A program made the position numbers and the translations under genes. This document shows, piece after piece, positions 9,501 through 16,294 of a stretch of DNA of 64,000 bases (position 1 is its first letter; every line of letters begins with the position of its first letter). The stretch covers positions 121,959 through 185,958 of the forward strand of contig JAJQIB010000027.1 of assembly GCA_021199375.1 (NCBI GenBank), read 5' to 3'. The stretch comes from Ruminococcus sp. GTDB taxonomy: Bacteria > Bacillota > Clostridia > Oscillospirales > Ruminococcaceae. The notes beneath the pieces are model-generated. The model was not told the origin of the DNA and did no database searches. It worked only from the letters and a program-made list of their open reading frames with translations.

Positions 9501-10022
9501 AACCGAAAACTGTGCCTGTCCCTCAACCATGTCGCAGCGTGTATATCCGCTCGCAGTGAGCTTACTTATAAGCTCTTGCGTATTAATTTCATCTCCTACA
9601 GCTATATCAAAAGAGTATTTTTCCAGAACATCGGGTGGAATAGTAGCCTCAATCGCAGCTGTAATTGAAGCACAAATCACTCTGCATCTGCCGCTTAATA
9701 CTTTTGAAAGTGCATTAATGCGTCCTCTTTCGTACTCGCGTGAAGCTCCCTCCATTTCAGCAAAGACAAGCTCTTTTTCAGGGAAAACGCAGGCAAGCTC
9801 AGTGCCTGAAAAGGTGTTTATGTCGTATGCTGCCTTAACAGCTGCCGATTCATCTGCAAGTATCATAAGTACTGTGGTATCCTTGCAAAGCCCTGAGACA
9901 ATATGTGCTTTATGAATACCTGAAACTCCTGTTACAGAAATCGGAGTGTATCCACCTGTTAGAGTGGAGTATAGGTCGCTGTAAAAGCTGTTTTTTTCTA
10001 GTATTTTATCAAAAATATTCAT
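6564..10022 (-). CDS. mfd: transcription-repair coupling factor Mfd
   Basis: Mfd displaces RNA polymerase stalled at DNA lesions and recruits UvrA. The 1152 residues match the family length. In order the protein has a UvrB-like N-terminal module, the CarD-like RNA-polymerase interaction domain (LSPGDYVVHAMHGIGKYAG), and a RecG-like helicase core with Walker A GDVGFGKTEVALRAA, the DEEQ box VDEEQRFG and QLRGRVGRS, then the TRCF C-terminal domain. It starts 8 bases after the pth stop; the pth-mfd order is conserved in Firmicutes (spoVC-mfd in Bacillus), so the two are one transcript. Confidence 0.97.
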   Translation of the reverse strand: MNIFDKILEKNSFYSDLYSTLTGGYTPISVTGVSGIHKAHIVSGLCKDTTVLMILADESAAVKAAYDINTFSGTELACVFPEKELVFAEMEGASREYERGRINALSKVLSGRCRVICASITAAIEATIPPDVLEKYSFDIAVGDEINTQELISKLTASGYTRCDMVEGQAQFSVRGSVIDIFPVSEKDPIRIELWGDEIDSAGYFDTASQRRTESIDKITVFPALEIIFESNEVLSEKISAISSRVRGANADKIRTHLLRDKEYCDGGLILSNLDKYYKLAYDKPAYLFDYFDNGICVFCEYTSGIENLKSYLAQSHEDIKLMYESGIMFKALDFTMLDAEGLTSLALKKPCVFLDTFMRQNGNIRFKKLINTDCRQTSGWGGSMLALDEQLKEYTDSGYTVILFAGSEKTLPIIVNDLKQDGFDAEQIDNPNSDNLALEKGQIYVMTGSLSAGVDYPEAGCAIITQMKAMSAKRKKPRHKKGEEINSLSDLSPGDYVVHAMHGIGKYAGIKSIETSGVKKDYITIKYAGTDVLYVPVTQLDLVSRYVSAGEESNVKLHKLGSTEWQRTRNRVRNAVKDMAEELTTLYAQRQQAKGYAFSPDNDWQADFEERFDYTETDDQIRCVQEIKDDMMKPVPMDRLLCGDVGFGKTEVALRAAFKCVLDSKQVAILVPTTVLAWQHYQTAIKRFEHFPIKVDLLSRFRNASQQQATIRELKRGTVDIVIGTHRLVQKDVGFKDLGLVIVDEEQRFGVAAKEKLKEMFNGVDVLTLSATPIPRTLNMALSGIRDMSVIEEPPQDRQPVQSYVIEHDLGIIAQAINKELRRGGQVYYIHNRIDTIYATAEKLSQLLPNARIGVAHGKIGEQELSDIWRQLIEGEIDVLVCTTLIETGVDVANVNTLIIEDADKLGLSQLYQLRGRVGRSSRRAYAYFTFRRGKVLSEVAARRLETIKEFTKFGSGFHIAMRDLEIRGAGSILSGQQHGHMEAVGYDLYLQMLNEAIAEQKGETPPPSPEDCMIDITIDAYIPHNYIESDMLRIDAYRKIASIVTEEDSRDVIDEFIDRYGEPPKPVMGLINVALIRNMAAALGIREITQKGAQVVFYMKDSKPDFVPKLLSKYSTRLKFIQGEKSGFSITPNQKQTTADLVNDVIELLK

Positions 10023-10030
10023 ACCTAATC

Positions 10031-10654
10031 CTATCGATTGTATCGGTTCATAGCGTCAGCAATCTGTCCATCTACCATAAGCTCAAGGGCAGAGCAGACA
10101 TCGTCAAGCCGTGAATCAAAAGCCTTTTGTTGTTCATCTGTAAAGTGCCCAAGCACCCAATCCGCAAGATCATATTCGGGATGAGGCTTTGCACCAACGC
10201 CAAGCTTTATTCGGGGAAACTCATCGCTTCCACAGTATGCTATAATGCTCTTAAGACCGTTATGTCCTCCTGAGCTTCCCTTACGTCTTATACGTACATG
10301 ACCGGGCTCAAGCGATATATCATCAAACACAATAATAACGTTCTCAATTGGCAGCTTATAGAAATCACGAGCAGCCTCGATTGCTTCACCGCTGTTGTTC
10401 ATATAGGTTTCCGGTTTCATAACAAGGCATCGCTTGTTAGATAATACAGCCTCACCGACAAGTGATTTAAACTTGTGAGTTTTCACTTCAAATCCATATT
10501 TTTCCTCAAGCCTTGTAATCGCCATGAATCCTGCATTGTGACGAGAGCCTTCATATTGTACTCCGGGATTTCCAAGTCCTGCGATTATATATTCGATCCT
10601 TCCCATTTCCTTTTTGCCTGATGAAATTCTATCAAAAGCATCCCAAATACTCAT
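10031..10654 (-). CDS. pth: peptidyl-tRNA hydrolase
   Basis: Pth frees tRNA from peptidyl-tRNA that drops off ribosomes. The substrate loop AGLGNPGVQYEGSRHNAGF holds the catalytic His (residue 39 from this start), and FDDISLEPG and SSGGHNGLKS are the other standard motifs. The start at 10654 was chosen because AAAGGA lies 8 bases upstream; a longer frame to 10678 has no such site. The N-terminus carries about 18 residues (MSIWDAFDRISSGKKEMG) before the usual start, seen in other clostridial Pth. It heads the pth-mfd operon. Confidence 0.95.
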   Translation of the reverse strand: MSIWDAFDRISSGKKEMGRIEYIIAGLGNPGVQYEGSRHNAGFMAITRLEEKYGFEVKTHKFKSLVGEAVLSNKRCLVMKPETYMNNSGEAIEAARDFYKLPIENVIIVFDDISLEPGHVRIRRKGSSGGHNGLKSIIAYCGSDEFPRIKLGVGAKPHPEYDLADWVLGHFTDEQQKAFDSRLDDVCSALELMVDGQIADAMNRYNR

Positions 10655-10682
10655 TTTTTCATTCCTTTCAAAAATCAAATAC

Positions 10683-10740
10683 GCACAAACGGACGACCAT
10701 TGTCATTTTCGACAGTGTTCGTCCTGAAAAATATTTGTGC
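10683..10740 (-). promoter_or_regulatory. long hairpin in the pth leader
   Basis: An outer arm GCACAAA (10683-10689)/TTTGTGC (10734-10740) encloses an inner hairpin 10691-10724 whose arms (GGACGACCATTGTC and GACAGTGTTCGTCC) pair over 13 of 14 positions around a 6-base loop. It lies between the predicted start of transcription (about 10749) and the pth ATG. No known riboswitch class is recognised. Confidence 0.6.
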
Positions 10741-10755
10741 TAGCTATTAGGTTAC

Positions 10756-10784
10756 ATTATACCATACTTCCGGGATATTTGCAA
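10756..10784 (-). promoter_or_regulatory. promoter of the pth-mfd operon
   Basis: Reverse-strand TTGCAA (10779-10784), a 17-bp spacer and TATAAT (10756-10761). The leader before pth is about 95 bases long. Confidence 0.8.
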
Positions 10785-10890
10785 GAGGAAAATATTAATT
10801 TTTTTGTCTCATTCATCTGCGGAGATTTTTAAATGATACAGAAATCTATACAAGGATTATGACTTTTTAACAATTTACGCCTTTATGTAT

Positions 10891-11268
10891 TTAATCTTCA
10901 ATATTATTATATTTTATTAAGAAGGCGATATCTCTTATAATATAAATGCAAATATATAGCCATCCCAAAAAAACTGCACCAAACATATGGTATACAAACC
11001 AAATGAAAAACCCTAAAAACGCCCACTCGATTGAGCCTCCGATTGAAAAGGGAAGCTTAGGTAATTTCATCCATGCAATAGGCATTCCTCCTATAAATAT
11101 TCCACCGATTATAGCAGCAATTATGGTGCCTAATATATTCCCTATAAGTCCGTATCCCTCCATTCCGCCTGATCCTATAAATGTTCCCGCTACAGAGATT
11201 GCTCCTACAAGAAATAATACAATACACATTGTAAGCTCTTTCTTGTGCTTATAAATTTCTTCTTCCAT
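10891..11268 (-). CDS. small membrane protein next to an XRE regulator
   Basis: About 125 residues with three to four hydrophobic segments (near 12-32, 42-62, 80-100 and 100-117 from the MEEE start) and Gly-rich turns. No family is recognised. The start at 11268 is chosen because the ATG at 11280 directly touches the AAAGG site; the longer form cannot be excluded. Divergent from the XRE gene, it shares a 130-bp region with two palindromes, so repression by that regulator is likely. Confidence 0.7.
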   Translation of the reverse strand: MEEEIYKHKKELTMCIVLFLVGAISVAGTFIGSGGMEGYGLIGNILGTIIAAIIGGIFIGGMPIAWMKLPKLPFSIGGSIEWAFLGFFIWFVYHMFGAVFLGWLYICIYIIRDIAFLIKYNNIED

Positions 11269-11294
11269 AATATTGACCATCCTTTACATAATTT

Positions 11295-11314
11295 TTAGTA
11301 CTAAAAAGTACTAA
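11295..11314. promoter_or_regulatory. operator-like palindrome 1
   Basis: TTAGTACT (11295-11302), spacer AAAA, AGTACTAA (11307-11314): a perfect inverted repeat with a 4-base centre. It overlaps the predicted start of transcription of the membrane protein gene, a position suited to repression. Confidence 0.65.
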
Positions 11315-11321
11315 TATAATT

Positions 11322-11350
11322 AGTTTATCATAAGATTGTGGTAAAGTCAA
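11322..11350 (-). promoter_or_regulatory. promoter of the small membrane protein gene
   Basis: Reverse-strand TTGACT (11345-11350), a 17-bp spacer and TAAACT (11322-11327). It sits between the two palindromes. Confidence 0.6.
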
Positions 11351-11368
11351 TAGTACCAAAAGGTATTA
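11351..11368. promoter_or_regulatory. operator-like palindrome 2
   Basis: TAGTACC (11351-11357), spacer AAAA, GGTATTA (11362-11368): an imperfect copy of palindrome 1 with the same 4-base centre. The two centres are about 55 bp apart. It lies 43 bases before the XRE gene, suggesting autoregulation. Confidence 0.6.
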
Positions 11369-11411
11369 AATAAAAAATCGTCAAAATGCACAAATATAAA
11401 GGAATGATTTT

Positions 11412-11624
11412 ATGTATTTTCAAAGATTGCGTGATTTGCGAGAGGATGCTGACCTAAATCAAACTCAGGTAGCAAAGCTTTTGTTTACAAGTCAAACTGT
11501 ATATTCTCGTTATGAGAGAGGGGTTTTGACAATACCGGTAGAGCATTTGCTTATTCTTGCAGATTATTATGATGTTTCAACCGACTATATTTTAGGAAGA
11601 ACAAATAAAAAGAAATTAGGTTAA
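11412..11624 (+). CDS. XRE/Cro-CI family regulator
   Basis: A 70-residue protein that is almost only a Cro/CI helix-turn-helix: LNQTQVAKLLFTSQTVYSRYE at about residues 15-35 is the two-helix DNA reader, followed by IPVEHLLILADYYDVSTDYI, the usual fourth/fifth helices. There is no sensor domain. AAAGGAATGATTTT precedes the ATG. It is divergent from the membrane protein gene and 22 bases upstream of kptA, with two matching palindromes in the shared control region, so it probably regulates itself, kptA and the membrane protein. Confidence 0.9.
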   Translation: MYFQRLRDLREDADLNQTQVAKLLFTSQTVYSRYERGVLTIPVEHLLILADYYDVSTDYILGRTNKKKLG

Positions 11625-11646
11625 ATATACTTGAAGGAGGAAAGCA

Positions 11647-12258
11647 ATGAAAAACCAAGACAATTCTCAAATTAGCGATGATAAAAATACACAGGGAGAA
11701 ACAAATAAGGTAAACTACACACAGCTAAGCAAAGAAATATCATACGCACTAAGGCATGCTCCGTGGGAATATGAGCTTGAGCTTGACAGTGAAGGATATG
11801 TTCCGGTTTCACAGCTGTTAGACGCAATTAATAGCGGCAAGAATTATAGCAGACCTATTATCGCATCTGATTTGACACGAATTATTAACACCTTTGATAA
11901 AAAGAGGTTTGAAATAAAGGGCGATAATATTAGGGCTTTGTATGGTCATACAATACCGATGCACATTTATAAAGCGCCAATTGCTCCGCCATATGTCTTA
12001 TATCATGGTACAACACATATAGCTGTAGATGTAATTTTAATTGAAGGACTTAAACCTATGAGGAGGCAATACGTTCACCTGTCTGTTGACGTAGATACAG
12101 CGGTTAGGGTTGGAAGTCGAAGAGATAGCTCTCCTGTGATATTAAAAATAGATGCCAAAAAGGCAAGCTCATCCGGCGTTGTTTTTTATGAAGGAAATGA
12201 TAAGGTAATTCTTGCCGATTTTGTACCGAGCGAGTATATTACTATTTTAAACTCTTGA
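11647..12258 (+). CDS. kptA: RNA 2'-phosphotransferase, Tpt1/KptA family
   Basis: The Tpt1/KptA family moves an internal RNA 2'-phosphate to NAD+, giving ADP-ribose 1'',2''-cyclic phosphate. In yeast this finishes tRNA splicing; the bacterial role is unknown. The 203-residue protein has an N-terminal winged helix with LSKEISYALRHAP (Arg36-His37), IRALYGHT (Arg96) and RRQYVHLSVD (Arg140), which supply the family's Arg-His-Arg-Arg tetrad. LYHGTT is the NAD-binding motif. The first 23 residues are an extra polar tail. GGAGG lies 6 bases before the ATG. It follows the XRE gene as a likely operon. Confidence 0.93.
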   Translation: MKNQDNSQISDDKNTQGETNKVNYTQLSKEISYALRHAPWEYELELDSEGYVPVSQLLDAINSGKNYSRPIIASDLTRIINTFDKKRFEIKGDNIRALYGHTIPMHIYKAPIAPPYVLYHGTTHIAVDVILIEGLKPMRRQYVHLSVDVDTAVRVGSRRDSSPVILKIDAKKASSSGVVFYEGNDKVILADFVPSEYITILNS

Positions 12259-12350
12259 TGCATAATGAACAGAATAACGCACTGTTTACCCTGTCATCGG
12301 GTCATTGTACCATCATAATTTACAACTTAATTACAGTTTTGTATAATCGC

Positions 12351-12380
12351 TTGACTTTTAACTGCGTAAAATGATATAAT
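12351..12380 (+). promoter_or_regulatory. possible distal promoter of the nfeD gene
   Basis: TTGACT (12351-12356), an 18-bp spacer and TATAAT (12375-12380). It lies 100 bases before the stronger proximal promoter. Confidence 0.5.
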
Positions 12381-12458
12381 TTTATCATGGAGTCTTGGCA
12401 GCAAAAATACAGTTAAATGTATGCTTTGTAAAATCATCGTAAAGGTAGAAAAAACGCC

Positions 12459-12487
12459 TTGCAAAATTAAATTTAATGTGGTATAAT
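12459..12487 (+). promoter_or_regulatory. promoter of the nfeD-slipin operon
   Basis: TTGCAA (12459-12464), a 17-bp spacer and TATAAT (12482-12487), about 45 bases before the GTG start. Confidence 0.75.
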
Positions 12488-12533
12488 TGTATCATGAAGT
12501 AAAAGAAATCATATCGGAAAGGAGATATGCTTT

Positions 12534-12992
12534 GTGGCTGAGGTATTTAGTTCGCTTGTGACAAACACGCAAATAATTGGCTGGGCTGTGGCTTTTGTTG
12601 TCTTTCTGATTATAGAGGGAATAACGCCTGGCGCACTTGTATCGATATGGTTTGCGGCAGCTGCACTTTTTTCAATGCTAGCGGCAATTGCCGGACTAGG
12701 TTTTGTTTGGCAGCTTGCAATTTTTGTTGCGGCAAGTATAATTTTGCTTATAGTTAGTAGACCGCTTGTAAAAAGGATAAGAAAGCCTGAGGGTGAAGAT
12801 CCCAACGAAAACTATGATTTGGGAAAAACTGCAGTTGTGGTTGAGCATGTCTGCAATAAAACAGGCGAAGGAAGAGTTAAGCTTGACGGCGTAGACTGGG
12901 CAGCACGTTCAGAGGATGGCGGCGATATAGAAGAAGGTGCAGTAGTGACCGTAAAACAGGTTGATGGCACCAAGCTTATAGTTGCTAGATAA
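12534..12992 (+). CDS. NfeD-like membrane protein
   Basis: A 152-residue protein with two to three hydrophobic helices in residues 12-80 (IEGITPGALVSIWFAAAALF is the typical NfeD segment) and a soluble OB-fold domain after about residue 95 (GKTAVVVEHVCNKTGEGRV...WAARSEDG). NfeD proteins work with slipin/flotillin scaffolds in membrane microdomains. It starts at GTG, supported by AAAGGAG 9 bases upstream; no ATG fits. The slipin gene follows 52 bases later, the standard NfeD-stomatin pairing. Confidence 0.9.
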   Translation: MAEVFSSLVTNTQIIGWAVAFVVFLIIEGITPGALVSIWFAAAALFSMLAAIAGLGFVWQLAIFVAASIILLIVSRPLVKRIRKPEGEDPNENYDLGKTAVVVEHVCNKTGEGRVKLDGVDWAARSEDGGDIEEGAVVTVKQVDGTKLIVAR

Positions 12993-13044
12993 GAAGCTAA
13001 TATGTAGATTCTACATATTTAATAATAATACAGGAGGATAAGAC

Positions 13045-14016
13045 ATGGGACCAATAGTTGTTATTTTAATTTTACTGCTGGTGATTGTTTTGATAATCAT
13101 TGCAAATATCAAAATAGTACCACAGTCATACGTTTGGGTAATTGAAAGACTAGGAGCATACCACGGTTCATGGAGCACGGGTGTTCATGTAAAAATGCCG
13201 TTTATTGACAGAATTGCAAAGCGCGTCAACCTAAAGGAGCAGGTAGTTGATTTCCCTCCGCAGGATGTTATCACAAAGGATAATGTATCCATGAAAATTG
13301 ACACGGTAATTTTCTTCATGATTACAAATCCTATGCAGTATGCGTATGGAGTTGAGCTGCCGATTAAAGCGATTGAAAATCTTACTGCTACTTCACTTAG
13401 AAATATTGTAGGAGATCTTGACCTTGAAGCTACTCTTACCTCTCGTGATTTTATTAACTCAAACATTACAAGAGTTTTGGACGAAGCAACAGATCGTTGG
13501 GGTATTAAGGTCATTAGAGTTGAGCTAAAGAACATTATTCCTCCTCCTGAGATTCAAGATTCAATGGAAAAGCAGATGAAGGCTGACCGTGAGCGCAGAG
13601 AAAAGGTTATTCAGGCAGAAGCAGAAAAGAAGTCGCAGATTCTTGTAGCTGAAGGTGAAAAGGAATCGAAGATTTTGCGTGCTCAGGCTGATAAAGAGGC
13701 AATGATTTTGCAGGCTGATGCCAATAAGCAGCAGAAGATTTTAGAGGCTGAGGGCGAGGCACAGGCAATTTCGATGGTTCAGCAGGCACTTGCTGAAAGC
13801 ATAGTAAAGCTTAATGAGTCTAATCCTAGTGAAGGCGTTATACAGCTTAAGAGTCTTGAAGCATTTGAAAAGGCAGCAGATGGACAGGCAACCAAGATTA
13901 TTATACCAAGCGAAATACAGGGTCTTGCAGGACTTGCCGCAGGTATAAAGGGTGTAGTTGACGAAAAGGATCCAACGATTGCATCCGTTAAGCCTAGAAG
14001 ATATACACAAGAATAG
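13045..14016 (+). CDS. SPFH/band 7 slipin (paraslipin, QmcA-like)
   Basis: A 323-residue membrane scaffold of the SPFH family. The N-terminal helix (about residues 3-22) anchors it; the band-7 domain covers roughly 23-180 (QSYVWVIERLGAYHGSW, VDFPPQDVITKDNVSM), then a long Ala/Glu/Lys coiled coil (about 175-245, QAEAEKKSQILVAEGEKES) that drives oligomers. Paraslipins pair with NfeD, as here, and are linked to membrane fluidity and protein quality control. CAGGAGG precedes the ATG. A strong terminator begins within four bases of the stop. Confidence 0.93.
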   Translation: MGPIVVILILLLVIVLIIIANIKIVPQSYVWVIERLGAYHGSWSTGVHVKMPFIDRIAKRVNLKEQVVDFPPQDVITKDNVSMKIDTVIFFMITNPMQYAYGVELPIKAIENLTATSLRNIVGDLDLEATLTSRDFINSNITRVLDEATDRWGIKVIRVELKNIIPPPEIQDSMEKQMKADRERREKVIQAEAEKKSQILVAEGEKESKILRAQADKEAMILQADANKQQKILEAEGEAQAISMVQQALAESIVKLNESNPSEGVIQLKSLEAFEKAADGQATKIIIPSEIQGLAGLAAGIKGVVDEKDPTIASVKPRRYTQE

Positions 14017-14019
14017 TTT

Positions 14020-14059
14020 TTAAGCCCTACATATTTTTAAACGTAGGGCTTAATTTTTT
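14020..14059 (+). terminator. Rho-independent terminator of the nfeD-slipin operon
   Basis: TTAAGCCCTAC (14020-14030) pairs perfectly with GTAGGGCTTAA (14043-14053), followed by TTTTTTA. Confidence 0.92.
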
Positions 14060-14076
14060 ATTAAGGGAGCAAGATT

Positions 14077-14433
14077 ATGGAAATGCAGAATTTTTTTAAA
14101 GGCATAGTTGACGGAGATCCTCAGCCGATTGTTATTTGTGATTTAAATCATCAAATTGTCTATATGAATCCGGCAGCAATGAAGCGATATGAAAAATCAG
14201 GTGGAGCGAATATGATAGGTCAAAGTATTTTTAGCTGTCACAATCCCCATTCTCAGTCCTTGATTAAAGAAAATGTCGATCTGATGAAAAGCGATTGTTC
14301 AATTAACAGAATTTATGAATCGCACAATGCGCGTAAAGGTTTAAACGAGGATCTTTATGCAATGGCTATCCGTGATGAAAGCGGCGAGCTAATAGGATAT
14401 TATGAAAGACATGAGGATAAAAATATACACTAA
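14077..14433 (+). CDS. stand-alone PAS domain protein
   Basis: A 118-residue protein made of one PAS fold: DGDPQPIVICDLNHQIVYMN at about residues 11-30 is the PAS core start, then AAMKRYEKSGGANMIGQSIF, and YAMAIRDESGELIGYYERHE closes the sheet. No kinase, cyclase or DNA-binding domain is attached, and the gene stands alone between two terminators. Similar single-PAS proteins are known in Clostridia, some annotated as fatty-acid or haem-sensing candidates, but the ligand is unknown. AAGGGAG lies 8 bases before the ATG. Confidence 0.85.
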   Translation: MEMQNFFKGIVDGDPQPIVICDLNHQIVYMNPAAMKRYEKSGGANMIGQSIFSCHNPHSQSLIKENVDLMKSDCSINRIYESHNARKGLNEDLYAMAIRDESGELIGYYERHEDKNIH

Positions 14434-14441
14434 AACAAAAG

Positions 14442-14469
14442 CCGCTCAAGCCAGTATTAGCTTGAGCGG
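14442..14469. terminator. terminator between the PAS gene and tRNA-Thr
   Basis: CCGCTCAAGC (14442-14451) and GCTTGAGCGG (14460-14469) pair perfectly. On the reverse strand the hairpin is followed by CTTTTGTTTT, so it mainly ends the tRNA transcript. Confidence 0.85.
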
Positions 14470-14478
14470 TAATTTCAA

Positions 14479-14551
14479 AGCTAGTAGTCGGACTCGAACC
14501 GACGACCTGCGCATTACGAATGCGCTGCTCTACCAACTGAGCCATACTAGC
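14479..14551 (-). tRNA. tRNA-Thr (anticodon CGT)
   Basis: The reverse strand folds as a 73-base cloverleaf. Acceptor GCTAGTA pairs with TACTAGC, the D-arm is GCTC-AGTTGGTA-GAGC, the anticodon stem GCGCA/TGCGC holds the loop TTCGTAA (anticodon CGT, reading ACG), and the T-arm is GTCGG-TTCGAGT-CCGAC. The discriminator is U and CCA is not encoded. A perfect promoter and a terminator frame it as a single-gene unit. Confidence 0.96.
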
Positions 14552-14586
14552 ACTTTATAAGCTTTTTAACCTACACGGCACTAATA

Positions 14587-14615
14587 ATTATATACTCTTT
14601 TTCAGAATTTGTCAA
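14587..14615 (-). promoter_or_regulatory. promoter of tRNA-Thr
   Basis: Reverse-strand TTGACA (14610-14615), a 17-bp spacer and TATAAT (14587-14592), both perfect consensus. Confidence 0.85.
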
Positions 14616-14745
14616 GCCTTTTCATATTTTATTTACAACTATAGGTGCCAAAAGCATAGTCATAAAATACTCACAGAATAATAGTAAGCTAAAGCTCTTA
14701 CACATTAAGTGTTATGTGACTGTACTACTGTTAAAAAAATCTTAC

Positions 14746-14774
14746 TTGCATTTGCTCCTAAGATATGCTATAAT
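14746..14774 (+). promoter_or_regulatory. promoter of the malQ-glgP operon
   Basis: TTGCAT (14746-14751), a 17-bp spacer and TATAAT (14769-14774), 35 bases before malQ. Confidence 0.78.
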
Positions 14775-14809
14775 AAATTAGACGTAAATATGAAAGGACG
14801 TGTTAGTGT

Positions 14810-16282
14810 ATGCGTGCAAGTGGAATTTTACTTCACATATCATCCCTTTCGGGCGATTATGGAATAGGAAAGCTAGGTAAGCAGGCTTATGAGTTTGCGG
14901 ATTTTTTAAAAAAAGCAGGTCAAAAATATTGGCAAATACTACCTGTATCACCGACAAGCTATGGCGATTCGCCCTACCAAAGCTTTTCTACTCATGCGGG
15001 TAATCCTTACTTTATTGACCTTGAAACGCTTGAGGATGAGGGCTTACTTAAGCCTGACGAATACAAAACTATAGATTGGGGAACAAAGGGCAGCATTGAT
15101 TATGGACTTATATACGATAAGCTTTTCGATGTGCTTAGAATTGCCTATAACAGATACAAAAAAAGCGGTGACAGTGCCTGCGATAGGTTTGCTAAGGAAA
15201 ATGGCTGGACAAAAGATTACGGGCTTTTTATGGCGTTAAAATTTGCACATAATGGTGCGGCATGGTATGAGTGGGAAAAGCCTCTTAGAATGTTTAATAA
15301 AAGAGAGGTTGAAAAAGCAAGAGCTAAATACAGCGATGATATAGGCTTTTGGACTTTTCTGCAGTACGAATATGCTAAACAGTGGAGCGCACTTAAGTCC
15401 TATGTCAATGAGTTGGGTATAGAGTTTATAGGTGATATTCCGATTTATGTTGCCTATGATAGCGTTGAGGTTTGGACGCATCCTGAGCTTTTTTATCTTG
15501 ACGAAAGCAAAACACCAATTGATGTAGCCGGCTGTCCGCCTGACGCTTTCACAGCAAAGGGTCAGCTGTGGGGAAATCCACTTTATCGATGGGATGCTAT
15601 GGAAGAGCAAGGCTTTAAGTGGTGGATAGAGCGTTTAAAGTCCGCTTGCACTACATACGATGTGGTGAGAATAGATCATTTCAGAGGCTTCGAAAGCTAC
15701 TACACAATTCCTTATGGAAGTGAGGATGCAATAATAGGTGAGTGGCGTAAAGGTCCGGGAATGAAGCTATTTAAAGCAGTTAAGGCGGCTATCGGCAAGC
15801 AGAGAATTATTGCAGAGGATTTAGGCTTTATCACAAAGGATGTAGCTAAGCTTTTGAAGGCTTCTACATTTCCCGGTATGAAGGTGTTGGAGTTTGCCTT
15901 TGATCCTAATGGTGATAGTGACTACCTGCCACATAATTATAAAAGCTCAAACTGCGTTTGCTACACGGGAACGCATGATAATGAAACCGCCTTAGGATGG
16001 GTAAAATCTGCAAGTCGTAAAGAGCTTAAATTCTGTCGTGATTATCTTAATGTAAAGCGAAACAAGGATATTCCGTGGGGTATGATAAGAGCGGCATGGG
16101 CAAGTATTGCTGATACATCTATTGCTCAGATGCAGGACTTTTTAGAGCTTGATTCTACTGCTAGAATGAACATTCCTTCAACAGTAGGCGACAATTGGAA
16201 ATGGCGAATGACCGGCGATGAGCTAAGCGATGAGCTTGCCGAAAGAATATATAATCTGACAAAAATATACGCAAGAATTTAG
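14810..16282 (+). CDS. malQ: 4-alpha-glucanotransferase (GH77, amylomaltase)
   Basis: MalQ moves alpha-1,4-glucan segments between maltodextrins in the cytoplasm, feeding glycogen phosphorylase. At 490 residues it has the length of bacterial GH77. RASGILLHISSL and FGDSPYQ-type (YGDSPYQSFSTHAGNPY) motifs are at the N-terminus. The nucleophile Asp is in VVRIDHFRGFESYY, the acid/base Glu in RIIAEDLG, and the third Asp in YTGTHDNET. AAAGGACG precedes the ATG. It is in one operon with a membrane protein and glgP. Confidence 0.96.
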   Translation: MRASGILLHISSLSGDYGIGKLGKQAYEFADFLKKAGQKYWQILPVSPTSYGDSPYQSFSTHAGNPYFIDLETLEDEGLLKPDEYKTIDWGTKGSIDYGLIYDKLFDVLRIAYNRYKKSGDSACDRFAKENGWTKDYGLFMALKFAHNGAAWYEWEKPLRMFNKREVEKARAKYSDDIGFWTFLQYEYAKQWSALKSYVNELGIEFIGDIPIYVAYDSVEVWTHPELFYLDESKTPIDVAGCPPDAFTAKGQLWGNPLYRWDAMEEQGFKWWIERLKSACTTYDVVRIDHFRGFESYYTIPYGSEDAIIGEWRKGPGMKLFKAVKAAIGKQRIIAEDLGFITKDVAKLLKASTFPGMKVLEFAFDPNGDSDYLPHNYKSSNCVCYTGTHDNETALGWVKSASRKELKFCRDYLNVKRNKDIPWGMIRAAWASIADTSIAQMQDFLELDSTARMNIPSTVGDNWKWRMTGDELSDELAERIYNLTKIYARI

Positions 16283-16294
16283 GAGAGAGCCTTG

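Noticed and set aside
9196..9915. 240-codon plus-strand frame inside mfd
   Set aside because: It lies wholly opposite the conserved mfd coding sequence, with no family match and no ribosome site.
12259..12345. ACCC/GGGT hairpin after kptA as a terminator
   Set aside because: Only four base pairs and no T-tract.
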